DNA from: Chthoniobacterales bacterium
GTDB taxonomy: Bacteria > Verrucomicrobiota > Verrucomicrobiia > Chthoniobacterales > JAATET01
Direction: 5' to 3'
DNA: 49,618 nucleotides
NCBI GenBank assembly: GCA_036569045.1
Contig: DATCRI010000057.1
Location: forward strand, 1-49,618
Shown: one piece after another, positions 14,592-23,251 of the stretch
Layout of the letters: every line of letters begins with the position of its first letter
Numbering within the stretch: the first letter of the stretch is position 1
The notes under the pieces: generated by a model
The model's database searches: none
Told to the model about the DNA's origin: nothing
Seen by the model: only the letters and a program-made list of their open reading frames with translations
Program-made: the position numbers and the translations under genes

Positions 14592-16649
14592 TCAGCGATT
14601 CCGCCGGCGAAGAAGCACGCGCACGAGGGCGAAGAGAATGCCCGCCGCTACCGCCCAAGGCAGGAGGAAGGCGAGGGAGACGCCGATCATGCGGAGGCTC
14701 CACATCACGGCGCCGAAGGCCTGCGTGAAGGTGTGCCGGAGCGTGGCAAGCATGCCCGAGTCGGCGGCGACGAGCTTCGGCGGCGTGGCGAGGACGACCG
14801 AGATTTCCGCGCGATCGCTGACGGCGCCGGGCTGGCCGGTGTCGTTGCGCTGAACGGAGAGGTCGCGGGTGGTGCCGGCGGACTGCACGCGGGCGAGCGT
14901 CTCGGGATAGTTGGCGAGCGGGAACGCGAGGCGAAGGCGGGCGGTCTGGCGTCCGTCGGGAGATTGCTCGAAGGCGGAGTCCTTGATCTCGATGCCGTGC
15001 TGAGCGGCGTAGGTGCGCAGGTCGCGGGTCTTGGCTTCCACGGTGTCGGTCTCGATGCGGAGCTGTGTGCGCTGGGCGGGCGTCTCGTCCTGTGAGGCGA
15101 TGGTGACCGTGACCTGCACGCGGTCGCGCTCGGTGCGGGCGTCGGGCGAATCGGCATGGCCGTCGCGGGCGACACGCTCGGTCTCGCGACGGAAATCGAG
15201 CGGACGACCGAGCGTCCTGATCTGCGCGAGGAAGGCATCCGCCCGATCGGGCGCGAGGAGCACCCGGAGGAGGGCGCTGGCCCGCTGCTGGCCATCCACG
15301 GAAAGGCTCGACTCGAGGATCTGCGCGCCGGCCTTGTCGGCGGCGGTGCGGGCTTCCTCATAGGTGCGCGGCACGTCGACGCTGGCGAGCGCGACGGTGG
15401 CTTGCTCGCGAAGGAGGTATTTCGCAGCCTGCTCGAGATCCTTCTCGGCGAGGCGAATGGTGACGGTGGCGTAGGCGACGAGGCTGTCCCAGAGCTTCAG
15501 CTGGCCCTGGAGCTCCTCGATCTGCCCGCGCACCCGCGCCAGTTCGCGCTCGACGGCGAGCAGCTCGGAGACCTTGCCCTTGGTGGTGCGGAGGAGTTCG
15601 AGCAGGCGCTCCTCCATCTTGCGGGCATTCCGCAGGCGAGCGTCGCTGTCGAAGTAGTCCTTCGTGACGTCCTGCGTGCCGAGGGACTGGTGGCGGACCT
15701 CGCCGAGCGAACGGAGACTGGACACGAACCCATCGAGCGCGGCTGGCGGAATTTTCACGACGAGCACGCCGCGGGTCTTGCCATTGGGGAGGCGGGTCGA
15801 ATCGCGCGTCTCGAGATATCCGCCGGACTGGCGGGCGAGGTCGATGAGACCCTGCGCCGCCGGAGCGAACGCGGCGACTTCGAGATCGACGTCCGCATTG
15901 CGGATGAGCTTGCGCGCGTCGACGGCTCCCACGGGCGGGGCTGGGGACCCTGCGGATGGCTCACTCGGGAGAGACGCGCCCACGGGGAGCTTCGAGGTTT
16001 CATTCCGGGATTCTGGATCGGCCTGTGCCGGCACCTCTTTCCGGCGGGTGGATCCCCCCGCTTGCTCGCGGAGGGCAGTCTGAGCGCCCGCCAGGAGAGT
16101 CGATGGCGAGGATACGCCATCGATCCCGGTGCTGCTCGTCGGAGACTCTCCGGACGCCCCGGGGCGACGCGCTTCCCCGGCGGTCACAACGGGAGCCGAC
16201 GGGGCGGCTTCATCGGCGAGGGAGGCCCACCCGCGGGTGTCGATCTCGCGGTCTTTCCCGACCCGGGAGTTTGTGGCGGTGTGCAGCTGGGAATCGCGCT
16301 CGCCGGTGAGCAGGGCGCCGGTTTGCACCAGCGCGACCAGCACGGCGGCCGTGGCCGGAATGTAGATCGCCGGGAGGCGCAGCCACGCGGCGAGACGGGT
16401 CGAGAATCCGCGGGCCGGGGTGGATTCCGCGCGGTGCTGGCGGAAGTTGCGGACGAGGCGAGACTCGAAGTCGCCGGAGGGCCGGGCGGCCGCGAGGTGG
16501 TCGGTGAGGTGATTATGCATGGCGGCGAGGTGGGTGTGGTCGGCGCGGAGCCGGGGATCGGCGGCGAGCGCGGCTTCGAAGGCGGCCCGCTCGGCGGGCG
16601 GCAGGTCGTCGTGGAGATAGGCGGCGGAGGTGGCGGCGAAGTCCTTCAT
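14592..16649 (-). CDS. Membrane protein with anti-sigma-like N-terminus and DUF4349
   Basis: This 685-residue protein starts at ATG 16649, overlapping the sigma factor stop by 4 bases. Residues 1-50 look like an anti-sigma N-terminus (YLHDDLPPAERAAFEAALAA), but without the HxxxCxxC zinc motif. A transmembrane segment lies near 94-115, then a low-complexity Ser/Pro/Gly linker (120-245). DUF4349 follows at about 245-415 (RKLIRNADVDLEV, GGYLETRDS, GTQDVTKDYFDSDARLRN, a coiled coil at 340-385). A second half-like copy covers about 505-600, and a C-terminal transmembrane helix lies at 652-677 before a basic tail. The likely role is an inner-membrane regulator or sensor for the linked sigma factor. 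Confidence 0.85.
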   Translation of the reverse strand: MKDFAATSAAYLHDDLPPAERAAFEAALAADPRLRADHTHLAAMHNHLTDHLAAARPSGDFESRLVRNFRQHRAESTPARGFSTRLAAWLRLPAIYIPATAAVLVALVQTGALLTGERDSQLHTATNSRVGKDREIDTRGWASLADEAAPSAPVVTAGEARRPGASGESPTSSTGIDGVSSPSTLLAGAQTALREQAGGSTRRKEVPAQADPESRNETSKLPVGASLPSEPSAGSPAPPVGAVDARKLIRNADVDLEVAAFAPAAQGLIDLARQSGGYLETRDSTRLPNGKTRGVLVVKIPPAALDGFVSSLRSLGEVRHQSLGTQDVTKDYFDSDARLRNARKMEERLLELLRTTKGKVSELLAVERELARVRGQIEELQGQLKLWDSLVAYATVTIRLAEKDLEQAAKYLLREQATVALASVDVPRTYEEARTAADKAGAQILESSLSVDGQQRASALLRVLLAPDRADAFLAQIRTLGRPLDFRRETERVARDGHADSPDARTERDRVQVTVTIASQDETPAQRTQLRIETDTVEAKTRDLRTYAAQHGIEIKDSAFEQSPDGRQTARLRLAFPLANYPETLARVQSAGTTRDLSVQRNDTGQPGAVSDRAEISVVLATPPKLVAADSGMLATLRHTFTQAFGAVMWSLRMIGVSLAFLLPWAVAAGILFALVRVLLRRRNR

Positions 16650-17194
16650 GGCGTGGGGCGGACGGAGGGTGGCAGGGTGCGGCGGAGCGTCCCGAGCGCG
16701 CGGCCGAGGATGCCGCGGAGCGCGCCATTCGAGAGGCCCATGAGGTGCTCGACGGCGCGGCATTCGAGACCATCGAGGTAGCGGAGGGTGAGGGCCTCGC
16801 GGTGGTGGTCGGGCAGTTTCGCCAGGGCGGCGCGCAGGGCGGTGGCGGAGAAGGCGGTGTCGAGCTCCGTGCCGGGAGGCGCGGCGGGGTCTGCAGGGAG
16901 TTCCTCCTCGGCGGGGAGGGGCTGGCCACGGCGGCGGCGAAGGATGTCGCGGGCGCGGTTGCGGGCGAGCGTGGCGAGCCAGGCCGGGAGTTTCCCGGGA
17001 TCGGCGGGGCGGTGGCGGGTTTGCCACGCTTTCAGGAAGGTCTCCTGCACCACGTCTTCCGCCTCGGACGAGTCGTGCAACAGCGAATAGGCGACCGCAT
17101 AGAGCGTGCGGCCGTGGCGGCGGATGAGCGCCTCGAAGGCGTCGGGATCCCCGGCGAGGGCGGCGGCGGTTTGGGCGCGAAGGTCGGGGTCCAT
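16646..17194 (-). CDS. ECF-type RNA polymerase sigma factor
   Basis: This 182-residue sigma-70-family factor has region 2 at about residues 18-57 (AFEALIRRHGRTLYAVAYSL, then SEAEDVVQETFLKAW) and region 2.4 at ARNRARDILRRRR. Region 4 is at about 120-170 (LPDHHREALTLRYLDGLECR). ATG 17194 (MDPDLRAQ) is preferred over the upstream in-frame start at 17233, which adds a non-conserved extension. It is translationally coupled to the DUF4349 membrane protein (ATGA overlap), the usual sigma/anti-sigma layout. The signal and regulon are unknown. Confidence 0.93.
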   Translation of the reverse strand: MDPDLRAQTAAALAGDPDAFEALIRRHGRTLYAVAYSLLHDSSEAEDVVQETFLKAWQTRHRPADPGKLPAWLATLARNRARDILRRRRGQPLPAEEELPADPAAPPGTELDTAFSATALRAALAKLPDHHREALTLRYLDGLECRAVEHLMGLSNGALRGILGRALGTLRRTLPPSVRPTP

Positions 17195-17263
17195 GCGAAA
17201 GGTCTTCCCCGGGTTGACGCACGAACCGCCCAACGCGCGCGAATTTTTTTTCGGCGCGGCGGG

Positions 17264-17614
17264 TCAGTGCTCGGCCTGTTGGTCGAGGAGGGCCTGCAAA
17301 TCCTTCGTGCGCGTCTCGGTGAGCCGCTGGCGCACTTCGTTGACGATCAGCGGCTGCATCGTGCCGCCGCGCGCGCCCGCGTCGCCCTGGAAATCCGCCT
17401 CGGCATCGCGGAAGGCGAGCCACGCCCGCTGCGCGACCTTGAGCTTGGCCTGCGCTTCGGCGTCGAGCGTGGCCCGCACCTCGGCATAGACCGCGTTCAG
17501 CTTCCGATTCGCTTTCGCAAGATCCTCCGCGGCCTGCTGGTTCATTTCCGACTGGGTCTGGGCGAGAAGCGGCGTGGCGGCCAGCATCAGCCACAGCGCG
17601 AGGAGCGGTCTCAT
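17264..17614 (-). CDS. Exported LprI-like protein (DUF1311)
   Basis: This 116-residue protein has a signal peptide (MRPLLALWLMLAATPLLAQ, cleavage near residue 19) and a single LprI-type domain: EMNQQAAEDLAKANRKLNAVY, then LKVAQRAWLAFRDAEADF. That W-x-x-[FY]-RD segment is the family hallmark. LprI-type proteins include lysozyme inhibitors, but many members have no known target. The two Cys residues common in other members are absent. The gene is 10 bases downstream of pyrE on the same strand, so they may be cotranscribed. Confidence 0.88.
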   Translation of the reverse strand: MRPLLALWLMLAATPLLAQTQSEMNQQAAEDLAKANRKLNAVYAEVRATLDAEAQAKLKVAQRAWLAFRDAEADFQGDAGARGGTMQPLIVNEVRQRLTETRTKDLQALLDQQAEH

Positions 17615-17624
17615 CGGGAGCGGT

Positions 17625-18191
17625 CTATTTGCTGCCGGGTTTCACGGCGGGAATGGCCGCGAGGTCAGGCGGGAGGGCGTCGGCCTCGAAGGTCGCGGGC
17701 GTCATTTGCACGAGCGAGACGAACGGGCAGCCGAAGTCGGGAAGCTGGCCGCCGGAGCGGTCCACGATGCTCCCGGCCGCGACGACGATGCCGCCCGCGG
17801 CGCGGATGATGTCGATCGTCTCCTGCACGCGGCCGCCGCGCGTGACGACATCCTCGGCCACGAGGTATTTCGCGCCCGGCTCGATCGCAAAGCGGCGCAT
17901 CACGAGGCCGCCCTGGCCGTCCTTCTCGACGAAGACGTGGCGCGTATCGAGATGGCGGGCGACTTCCTGCCCCACGACGATGCCGCCCACCGCCGGCGAG
18001 ACGACGACCGTGCCCTCCGCAAACGGCCGGAGCTTGTCGGCAAGATGGCCGCACACCTCGGCGGCGATGCGCGCGTGCTGCAGCAGGATCGCGCACTGGA
18101 AAAACTCGCGGCTGTGCAATCCGCTGCGCAGGACGAAATGGCCGTGCAGCAGCGCACCGGTCTGGCGGAAGAGATCGAGGACGTCGTTCAT
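17625..18191 (-). CDS. pyrE: Orotate phosphoribosyltransferase
   Basis: PyrE converts orotate and PRPP to OMP in pyrimidine synthesis. The 188-residue protein has the type I PRTase loop EDVVTRGGRVQETI (PRPP motif at 113-120), HVFVEKDGQGGLVMRRF, and the N-terminal GALLHGHFVLRSGLHSREFFQC. ATG 18191 gives the family start; the frame is open upstream into the HAF-repeat gene, which is a shadow. A small LprI-like gene follows by 10 bases. This is the only pyrimidine gene in the window. Confidence 0.95.
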   Translation of the reverse strand: MNDVLDLFRQTGALLHGHFVLRSGLHSREFFQCAILLQHARIAAEVCGHLADKLRPFAEGTVVVSPAVGGIVVGQEVARHLDTRHVFVEKDGQGGLVMRRFAIEPGAKYLVAEDVVTRGGRVQETIDIIRAAGGIVVAAGSIVDRSGGQLPDFGCPFVSLVQMTPATFEADALPPDLAAIPAVKPGSK

Positions 18192-18259
18192 ACGCCCAGA
18201 GGCTAGGGCGAAGGAGGAACGCAGGAAACGAGGAAAGTCGCGTCGAGAGCGGAACGGGA

Positions 18260-19729
18260 TTATTTTCGCGGAAGTGTCACCGTGGCGGCCTCGGAACGTC
18301 CGCCCGGGCCGGTCGCGATCACGGTCGCCACCTTTCGGCCGCCTCGCTGCGGAACCACGAAGCGCCAGGACGTCGTGCCGTCGGCCTGACGGTAACGGTT
18401 GCCGTCGACGCGGAACAGAATGCGAGAGATAGCCCCGCTGGCGGTTCCGGTGACGATCACGCGCGAGTTGCGAAGGGTCGCCTTGATCGCTCCAAGCAAG
18501 GGCGGCGCCTCCGCGGAGGGCGTTGCTTCCGGCGTGGGCTCGGGAGTGGCCGCGGGGATCTCGGGAACCACGGGCAGATAGGCGATCCACGTCGCCGTGG
18601 GAGGACGATAGTCCGGAATGTGAGGCACGTTCATGGTCCCGCGGCCGAGGATCGTGGTGCCGTCGGCGCTGATGGCGAGCGCTTGCTCGAGAGCGACATC
18701 GCCAAGGTCCACTCCCGCGGCGGTGAGGAGATCGGCGAGCGATTGCATTCCATGGACGGCGTCCCAGCGGAAGGCGCCGGCCGGCGAAGAGCCCACCACG
18801 ACGGAACCATCGGCGGATACGGCGGCGGCAATGCTGGGCCGCGCCTTCCCGAGACGTTGAATGCCCTCCGCGGCCGTCCAGCGGAACGCACAATTTCCTC
18901 CATCGAGAATCGCGCTCCCGACGATCACCGAGCCGTCGGCGGAAATGGCCGTGGGCACACTCGGGGATCGGGAGATGCTTGGATCGAGGGCGACCACCGA
19001 GCCGTCGACCGTCCATTGGCAGGCGTGATCTCTTCCCGTGCTCCGACTGGTGCCGGCGATCGTGCTCCCATCCGCCGAGATGCAGGAGCCAAAGGAGGAC
19101 AATTCGCCTGGCAGCGGGGAGAGCGGGATTGCGCCGGCCGCCGTCCATCGAAACGCCCGGGGGAACTGGCTCCCGGGCGCCAGGTAGCTTCCCGTGATGA
19201 CCATGCCATCGCTCGAAACGCCCGTCGCCGCGCTGTAAACTTGGGCGGTCGGGAAGAGGCGCTGCATGCCACCGGCCGCCGTCCAGCGAAACGCCTCCAT
19301 CACGGCGTCCGGAGCACCGAACGTCGCGCCCGCTTCGCCGACAATGACGTCTCCGTTACCGGAAAGGCCGCGAGCCGTGCTGCTCCCGGTGCTGGCGCCC
19401 TTGAGGGCACCGAGTTCCTCCCGGGTGTCCCCGATTCGCCGAAAAGCCTTCACCGCGGCGTCCTGCGCGCTGGTGGAAACGAGGCCGTAACTCCAGAGGC
19501 GGGCGTTACCGATCAGCACCGCGCCGTCGGCTGACATCGACGCATAAATGTCGTCCACCCCGGATTTGGGCGGGTAGCTCGAGAAGTAAGGCCTCGACTC
19601 CGTGGCGGCGATCACGCGAAAGCTCGCGGCGGCTGGCGACGGATCGGCCGCATGGGCCGGAAAAATGCCGGTCGATCCCAGCACGGCCACAACGACGGGG
19701 ATGAAAACGGAGGGGAGGGCAAGTTTCAC
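18260..19729 (-). CDS. Exported HAF-repeat protein with C-terminal Ig-like domain
   Basis: This 489-residue protein has a signal peptide (MKLALPSVFIPVVVAVLGST, cleavage near PAHA-AD, residue 27). The body carries about six HAF-type extracellular repeats, recognisable from alternating AFRWTAAGG-like and ISADGSVIVG-like segments; the last ends near residue 370. A Pro/Thr/Glu linker follows (about 385-405), then a beta-rich domain of about 80 residues (LRNSRVIVTGTASG, ILFRVDGNRYRQADG) with an Ig-like look. No autotransporter barrel or anchor is visible. It is likely secreted or surface-bound; function unknown. The repeats may form a beta-propeller, which is inference. Confidence 0.8.
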   Translation of the reverse strand: MKLALPSVFIPVVVAVLGSTGIFPAHAADPSPAAASFRVIAATESRPYFSSYPPKSGVDDIYASMSADGAVLIGNARLWSYGLVSTSAQDAAVKAFRRIGDTREELGALKGASTGSSTARGLSGNGDVIVGEAGATFGAPDAVMEAFRWTAAGGMQRLFPTAQVYSAATGVSSDGMVITGSYLAPGSQFPRAFRWTAAGAIPLSPLPGELSSFGSCISADGSTIAGTSRSTGRDHACQWTVDGSVVALDPSISRSPSVPTAISADGSVIVGSAILDGGNCAFRWTAAEGIQRLGKARPSIAAAVSADGSVVVGSSPAGAFRWDAVHGMQSLADLLTAAGVDLGDVALEQALAISADGTTILGRGTMNVPHIPDYRPPTATWIAYLPVVPEIPAATPEPTPEATPSAEAPPLLGAIKATLRNSRVIVTGTASGAISRILFRVDGNRYRQADGTTSWRFVVPQRGGRKVATVIATGPGGRSEAATVTLPRK

Positions 19730-19845
19730 GGAAGGCAGATCGTTGGGAAAGGGTGGGGGAATCCGGTCGACATTCCTTCCTAGGGCAGGCCAACAGAAAT
19801 GTCACGATCGAGGATCGAGTGGCGGCCGGAAAGGTGGGTTTTCCG

Positions 19846-20451
19846 CTAGCCCTGCCGCTCGAGCGCTTCGTGAATCTTGAGGGCCGCGTAGGCATCGTTC
19901 GCCGCGTAGAGGAGCTGACCGGGGGTGAGGCGGGGCTGCGACCAGTTCGACGTCGTCGTGCTCTTGGACTTCGCAAAGCGCTGGTGCAGCAGCACGGCGA
20001 CGGCCCCGCGCACGCCGATCTGCCCGCGGTAGCCTCGTTTGCGGAAGATCTGGTCGAGATCGAGCACGCCCCTCGGCCGCACGCCGAGCTTGGCGAGGAT
20101 CTGCGTGTGGTCCGACTTCAGCCCAAAGCCGACCTTCTGGACGCGCTCGGATTCGAGCAGCTCGATCACCGCGGGGCGGGACTCGGGCCGGTGGAGCTGG
20201 AAGATGTAGGCGCAGTCGGAGAGGGCGAACTGGACGGTGTGCGGGCCGGTGCTCTTTTCGCCGACGCGGAAGGTCGGGCGCGACTCGGTGTCGAACCCCG
20301 CGACGCCCGCCTCGGAGATCCTGGCCGTGGCGGCGGCAAATTCCGCCGCGCTGGCCGGCACGAAGATGCGGTTGAGGGTCAGCCCCGGGAACGGCGGCAG
20401 GTGGGCGCTTTCGGCCTTGGTCGGGGCGACGGGTCTTGGCCGATGGCTCAT
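19846..20451 (-). CDS. Single-domain RNase D-like 3'-5' exonuclease (DEDDy)
   Basis: This 201-residue protein is a stand-alone DEDD exonuclease domain. ExoI is GFDTES (Asp54, Glu56), ExoII is around GLKSDH (Asp114), and ExoIII is YAANDAYAAL (Tyr182, Asp186), which gives the DEDDy subtype. NWSQPRLTPGQLLYAANDAY is the pattern of RNase D and WRN exonucleases. The HRDC domains of full RNase D are missing. Substrate (structured RNA or DNA) cannot be told. It has its own upstream region facing the small-ORF side and is followed after 116 bases by the HAF-repeat gene on the same strand. Confidence 0.88.
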   Translation of the reverse strand: MSHRPRPVAPTKAESAHLPPFPGLTLNRIFVPASAAEFAAATARISEAGVAGFDTESRPTFRVGEKSTGPHTVQFALSDCAYIFQLHRPESRPAVIELLESERVQKVGFGLKSDHTQILAKLGVRPRGVLDLDQIFRKRGYRGQIGVRGAVAVLLHQRFAKSKSTTTSNWSQPRLTPGQLLYAANDAYAALKIHEALERQG

Positions 20452-20823
20452 GGCCCGGAGAATCCCTGAAACGGCCGCCTGGGGAAGCTGGAAATGCCGC
20501 GCCCGGGAGGACTTTCCTCCCAGAACGAGGTGCGCCGGCTAGGGAGTCGGCGCGGGCGTTTTCGGTGCGGGCGGGGAATACGTGGTGGGAATGGTGCCGC
20601 GGATCATGTCGCCCCCGGGTTGATCGCGAAAATGCCTTCGACGTGACCGAAATTTGTCATGGCTGGCTCGGCTTTTAAAACGACTGGCCATGATCTGCAA
20701 AATCGGCAAACGCGCTGCCAGATCAAGCCGCAACCTGCGTCGAAGATTGATCCTGAAACAGCAGCAGAATCCCGGTGGGCGAGGAACAGGCATTGTGCTA
20801 AACGTTTCCCGGAGGAATCGGAA
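20452..20823. other. 372-base gap without a convincing gene
   Basis: No ORF here has protein-like composition. On the minus strand there is a frame ending at 20539 whose last 25 residues (GTIPTTYSPPAPKTPAPTP) are Pro/Thr-rich like the tail of a small exported protein, but the upstream part looks like noise, so at best it is a remnant. The last 20 bases hold a good Shine-Dalgarno sequence (GGAGGA, 20812-20817) for the small gene that follows. Confidence 0.4.
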
Positions 20824-21030
20824 ATGCGGGAGCAGATTCAAAGATTATTGCACGCGATGCCGTTCGAGCCGTTTGCGGTGGAGGTGGCGGAAGATCTCGC
20901 GTGGTCGATTCCCACTCCGGACCACGCCATGGCGGCGAAGTCCGCGCTGGTGATCGAGGATGACCAGGGGTTCGTCCATCTCGTTTCATATGCGCATGTC
21001 CGGCGCATCACGCACAAGGCCGCCGCTTAA
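20824..21030 (+). CDS. Small conserved-type protein (68 aa), function unknown
   Basis: This 68-residue ORF starts at ATG 20824, preceded by GGAGGA seven bases upstream, one of the best Shine-Dalgarno sites in the window. Its sequence pattern, RLLHAMPFEPFAVEVAEDL then DDQGFVHLVSYAHVRRI, fits a family of small planctomycete/verrucomicrobial proteins with an F-x-PF-x-V core and a beta-strand-rich body; this recall is from general memory, not a search. The frame is open to 20659 but those residues look random. It lies convergent with parA, 48 bases from its stop. No function is proposed. Confidence 0.6.
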   Translation: MREQIQRLLHAMPFEPFAVEVAEDLAWSIPTPDHAMAAKSALVIEDDQGFVHLVSYAHVRRITHKAAA

Positions 21031-21078
21031 GTGGCTCCGGTGGCGCTTCGCCCAGCGAAGCGGCTGCGGGGTGTTTTC

Positions 21079-21888
21079 CTACCCCGCCACGGAGGGCGGG
21101 ATGAAGCGGATGTTGGCTTGCTGGCGTTTGACGAATTCCTCGGCGAGGGCGGTGTAGGCCTGGGCGCCGCCGCCGGCGGGGTCGTGCTCGAAGATGGTGC
21201 GGCCGAAGCTCGGGGCCTCGCCGAAGCGGATGCTGCGGGGGATGACGGTGTCGAAGACGACCTCTTGAAAGTGCTCGCGGACGTCGCGGACGACGGCCTG
21301 GTTGAGGTTCGTGCGGCTGTCGAACATCGTGAGGACGAGGCCGGAGATGGTGAGGTCGGGGTTGTCGCCGCCGTTGCGGAGGAGGTTCATGACCTGCATG
21401 AGGAGGCCGAGGCCCTCGAGGGCGTAGTATTCGCACTGGATGGGGACGAGGAGCTCGTCGGCGGCGACGAGGGCGTTCGTCATGAGGACGCCGAGGGAGG
21501 GGGGGCAGTCGAGGATGGCGTAGTCGAATTTGTTCTCGTCGCGGATGGCGGCGAGGGCCTTGCGGATCTGCTTGTTGTGGTCGTCAAGGCGGGCGACCTC
21601 GGCCTCGGCGCCGGCCATCTCGAGGGTGGCGGGGATGGTGGAGAGGTTCTCGAAGCGGGTGGCGTGGACGAGCTCGGGGGCGGGGACGTCGCCGACGATG
21701 GTGTGGTAGAGGCTGCGGCGTTCGGCGGTTTCCTCGCCGGTGAGCATGGCGCTGGTGGCGTTGCCCTGCGGGTCGAGATCGACGAGGAGAATGCGCTGGC
21801 CGGCGGCGGCGAGCCCGGCCGCGAGGTTCACGGAGGTGGTGGTCTTGCCTACGCCGCCTTTCTGGTTGGCGACTGCGATGGTTTTCAT
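21079..21888 (-). CDS. parA: ParA/Soj-type chromosome partitioning ATPase
   Basis: This 269-residue deviant Walker A ATPase begins MKTIAVANQKGGVGKTTT (KGGVGKT, 10-16), with LLVDLDPQGNATS (Walker A'), FDYAILDCPPSLG (Walker B) and VLTMFDSRTNLNQAV, all standard for ParA/Soj. ATG 21888 is preferred over upstream in-frame codons because it begins exactly at the conserved N-terminus. ParA moves or segregates the origin with ParB. No parB follows: the downstream side meets the convergent 68-residue ORF. It could also serve another cargo (MipZ/MinD-like functions are less likely by sequence). No parS (TGTTTCACGTGAAACA) was seen in the window. Confidence 0.93.
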   Translation of the reverse strand: MKTIAVANQKGGVGKTTTSVNLAAGLAAAGQRILLVDLDPQGNATSAMLTGEETAERRSLYHTIVGDVPAPELVHATRFENLSTIPATLEMAGAEAEVARLDDHNKQIRKALAAIRDENKFDYAILDCPPSLGVLMTNALVAADELLVPIQCEYYALEGLGLLMQVMNLLRNGGDNPDLTISGLVLTMFDSRTNLNQAVVRDVREHFQEVVFDTVIPRSIRFGEAPSFGRTIFEHDPAGGGAQAYTALAEEFVKRQQANIRFIPPSVAG

Positions 21889-21969
21889 GGAATGGGACGG
21901 GGGTTGAACGGATAGCACGGATGTCGCGGAGGGGAGAGGCTTCTCTCGAGATTTCTCCGCGGGGCGCGA

Positions 21970-23202
21970 TCAATCGGTGGACGAGTAGTAGTTCTTCAGG
22001 CCGCGGACGATGCCGTCGGCGTATTCGCGGAAGATGCTGGCCTGCATCTTGCCGGCGACGGCTTCCTGCCCGTCGAAATCACCGGCCTGGATGCGGTCGA
22101 AGACGGGCTGGCTGTTCATGACGTAGGGCTCGATGTAGATGACGGGGCATTGGTAGACGCGGTTCGCCATGAGGTTCCGCGCCCAGACGTAGGGGCTGGC
22201 GCCGATTTTGAGGGCCTGGTTGGAGGTCTGGTATTGGTAGGGGGGGAGGCCGGTGACGCGGGCGAGCGAGGCGCCGACGGACTCGGAGATGGCGAGCTCT
22301 TCGCGGTGGGCGCGGGAGAGGAGCTTCGTGAGCATGGTGAAGCGCTGGTCGTCGAAGGCGAGCTCCTTGCCGCCGAAGCACCCGCTGACAAGGAGGTGCA
22401 GGTGGTTCTTGTCGGTGAGGGTGGGGTGATTTTCGTCGCCCCAGGCCTCGGCGTTGAAGTGCAGGCAGAGGACGAGATCGGGCCGGATGGTTTCGTTGAC
22501 GAGGGTGGCGCGGTGGTTGATCTCGCTGACGCGGTAGAAGAGGCGCTCGGCCTCCTTGGTGACGGCGGCCCGCGTGACGGGCTCGTTCTTCTCGGCGAGG
22601 GAGGCGGCGGCGACCTTGCGGAGGCGGTCTGGACGCACGGGGGTGACGGGCGCGGCCTTGCTGCGGACGAGATACACGGTGGCGCCGAGGGCCTGGAGGC
22701 GCGGGACGAGCAGGCGGGCGACGAGCAGAGTCATGTCGCCTTCGGTGACGGGTTTCGTCTTGCCGATCTGGAACCAGCGTTCCTCCATTTTTGCCCAGGC
22801 GCCGCCGATGTGGCCGGGGTCGATCGCGATGCGCACGCCGGCGAGCGGCCGGGCCGCGGGCCGGGCGGGGAGTTGCGAACGCTGGCGCCAGAAGCGGGAG
22901 GCGGGCCGGATGGCAGCCTGGCTCGGCGCGAAATTCAGGACAAACGGAGGCTGGCCGAGCGAGGTCTGGATGCTGGCGGAGCGATCACCGACCGTGATGA
23001 ACGGCTTCCAGCCGCCGCCGGGCGCGTAAACGGCGTTCAGCAGATAGAGGAAATCCTCGCGCGTGATCGACTGCTGATATTTCTCGAGGGAGGCCCAGTT
23101 CGGCCGGCTCGCGAGCGGGCTGAGGAGCTCCGCGCGAGCCTTTCCCAGCGGGAAGGCAAATGTCAGCGAGACCAGAATGAGGAGGGCGCGATGAAATTTC
23201 AA
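21970..23202 (-). CDS. N-acetylmuramoyl-L-alanine amidase (Amidase_3), exported
   Basis: This 410-residue protein has a signal peptide (MKFHRALLILVSLTFAFPLG, cleavage near residue 24) and an Amidase_3 zinc domain from about residue 120 to 405. The predicted zinc ligands are His131 in IAIDPGHIGG, Glu154 in VTEGDMTLL and His248 in LVLCLHFNAEAWG. Residues 30-110 form an N-terminal extension of unknown role, possibly an AMIN-like or substrate-targeting part. Such enzymes cut the septal peptidoglycan amide bond. It lies 81 bases upstream of parA on the same strand, so chromosome segregation and cell-wall splitting genes are neighbours. Confidence 0.9.
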   Translation of the reverse strand: MKFHRALLILVSLTFAFPLGKARAELLSPLASRPNWASLEKYQQSITREDFLYLLNAVYAPGGGWKPFITVGDRSASIQTSLGQPPFVLNFAPSQAAIRPASRFWRQRSQLPARPAARPLAGVRIAIDPGHIGGAWAKMEERWFQIGKTKPVTEGDMTLLVARLLVPRLQALGATVYLVRSKAAPVTPVRPDRLRKVAAASLAEKNEPVTRAAVTKEAERLFYRVSEINHRATLVNETIRPDLVLCLHFNAEAWGDENHPTLTDKNHLHLLVSGCFGGKELAFDDQRFTMLTKLLSRAHREELAISESVGASLARVTGLPPYQYQTSNQALKIGASPYVWARNLMANRVYQCPVIYIEPYVMNSQPVFDRIQAGDFDGQEAVAGKMQASIFREYADGIVRGLKNYYSSTD

Positions 23203-23251
23203 AGCCCTTGGGTTGTAACCGATCGCCGGGAGCGGATACGATCAAAAGCCC

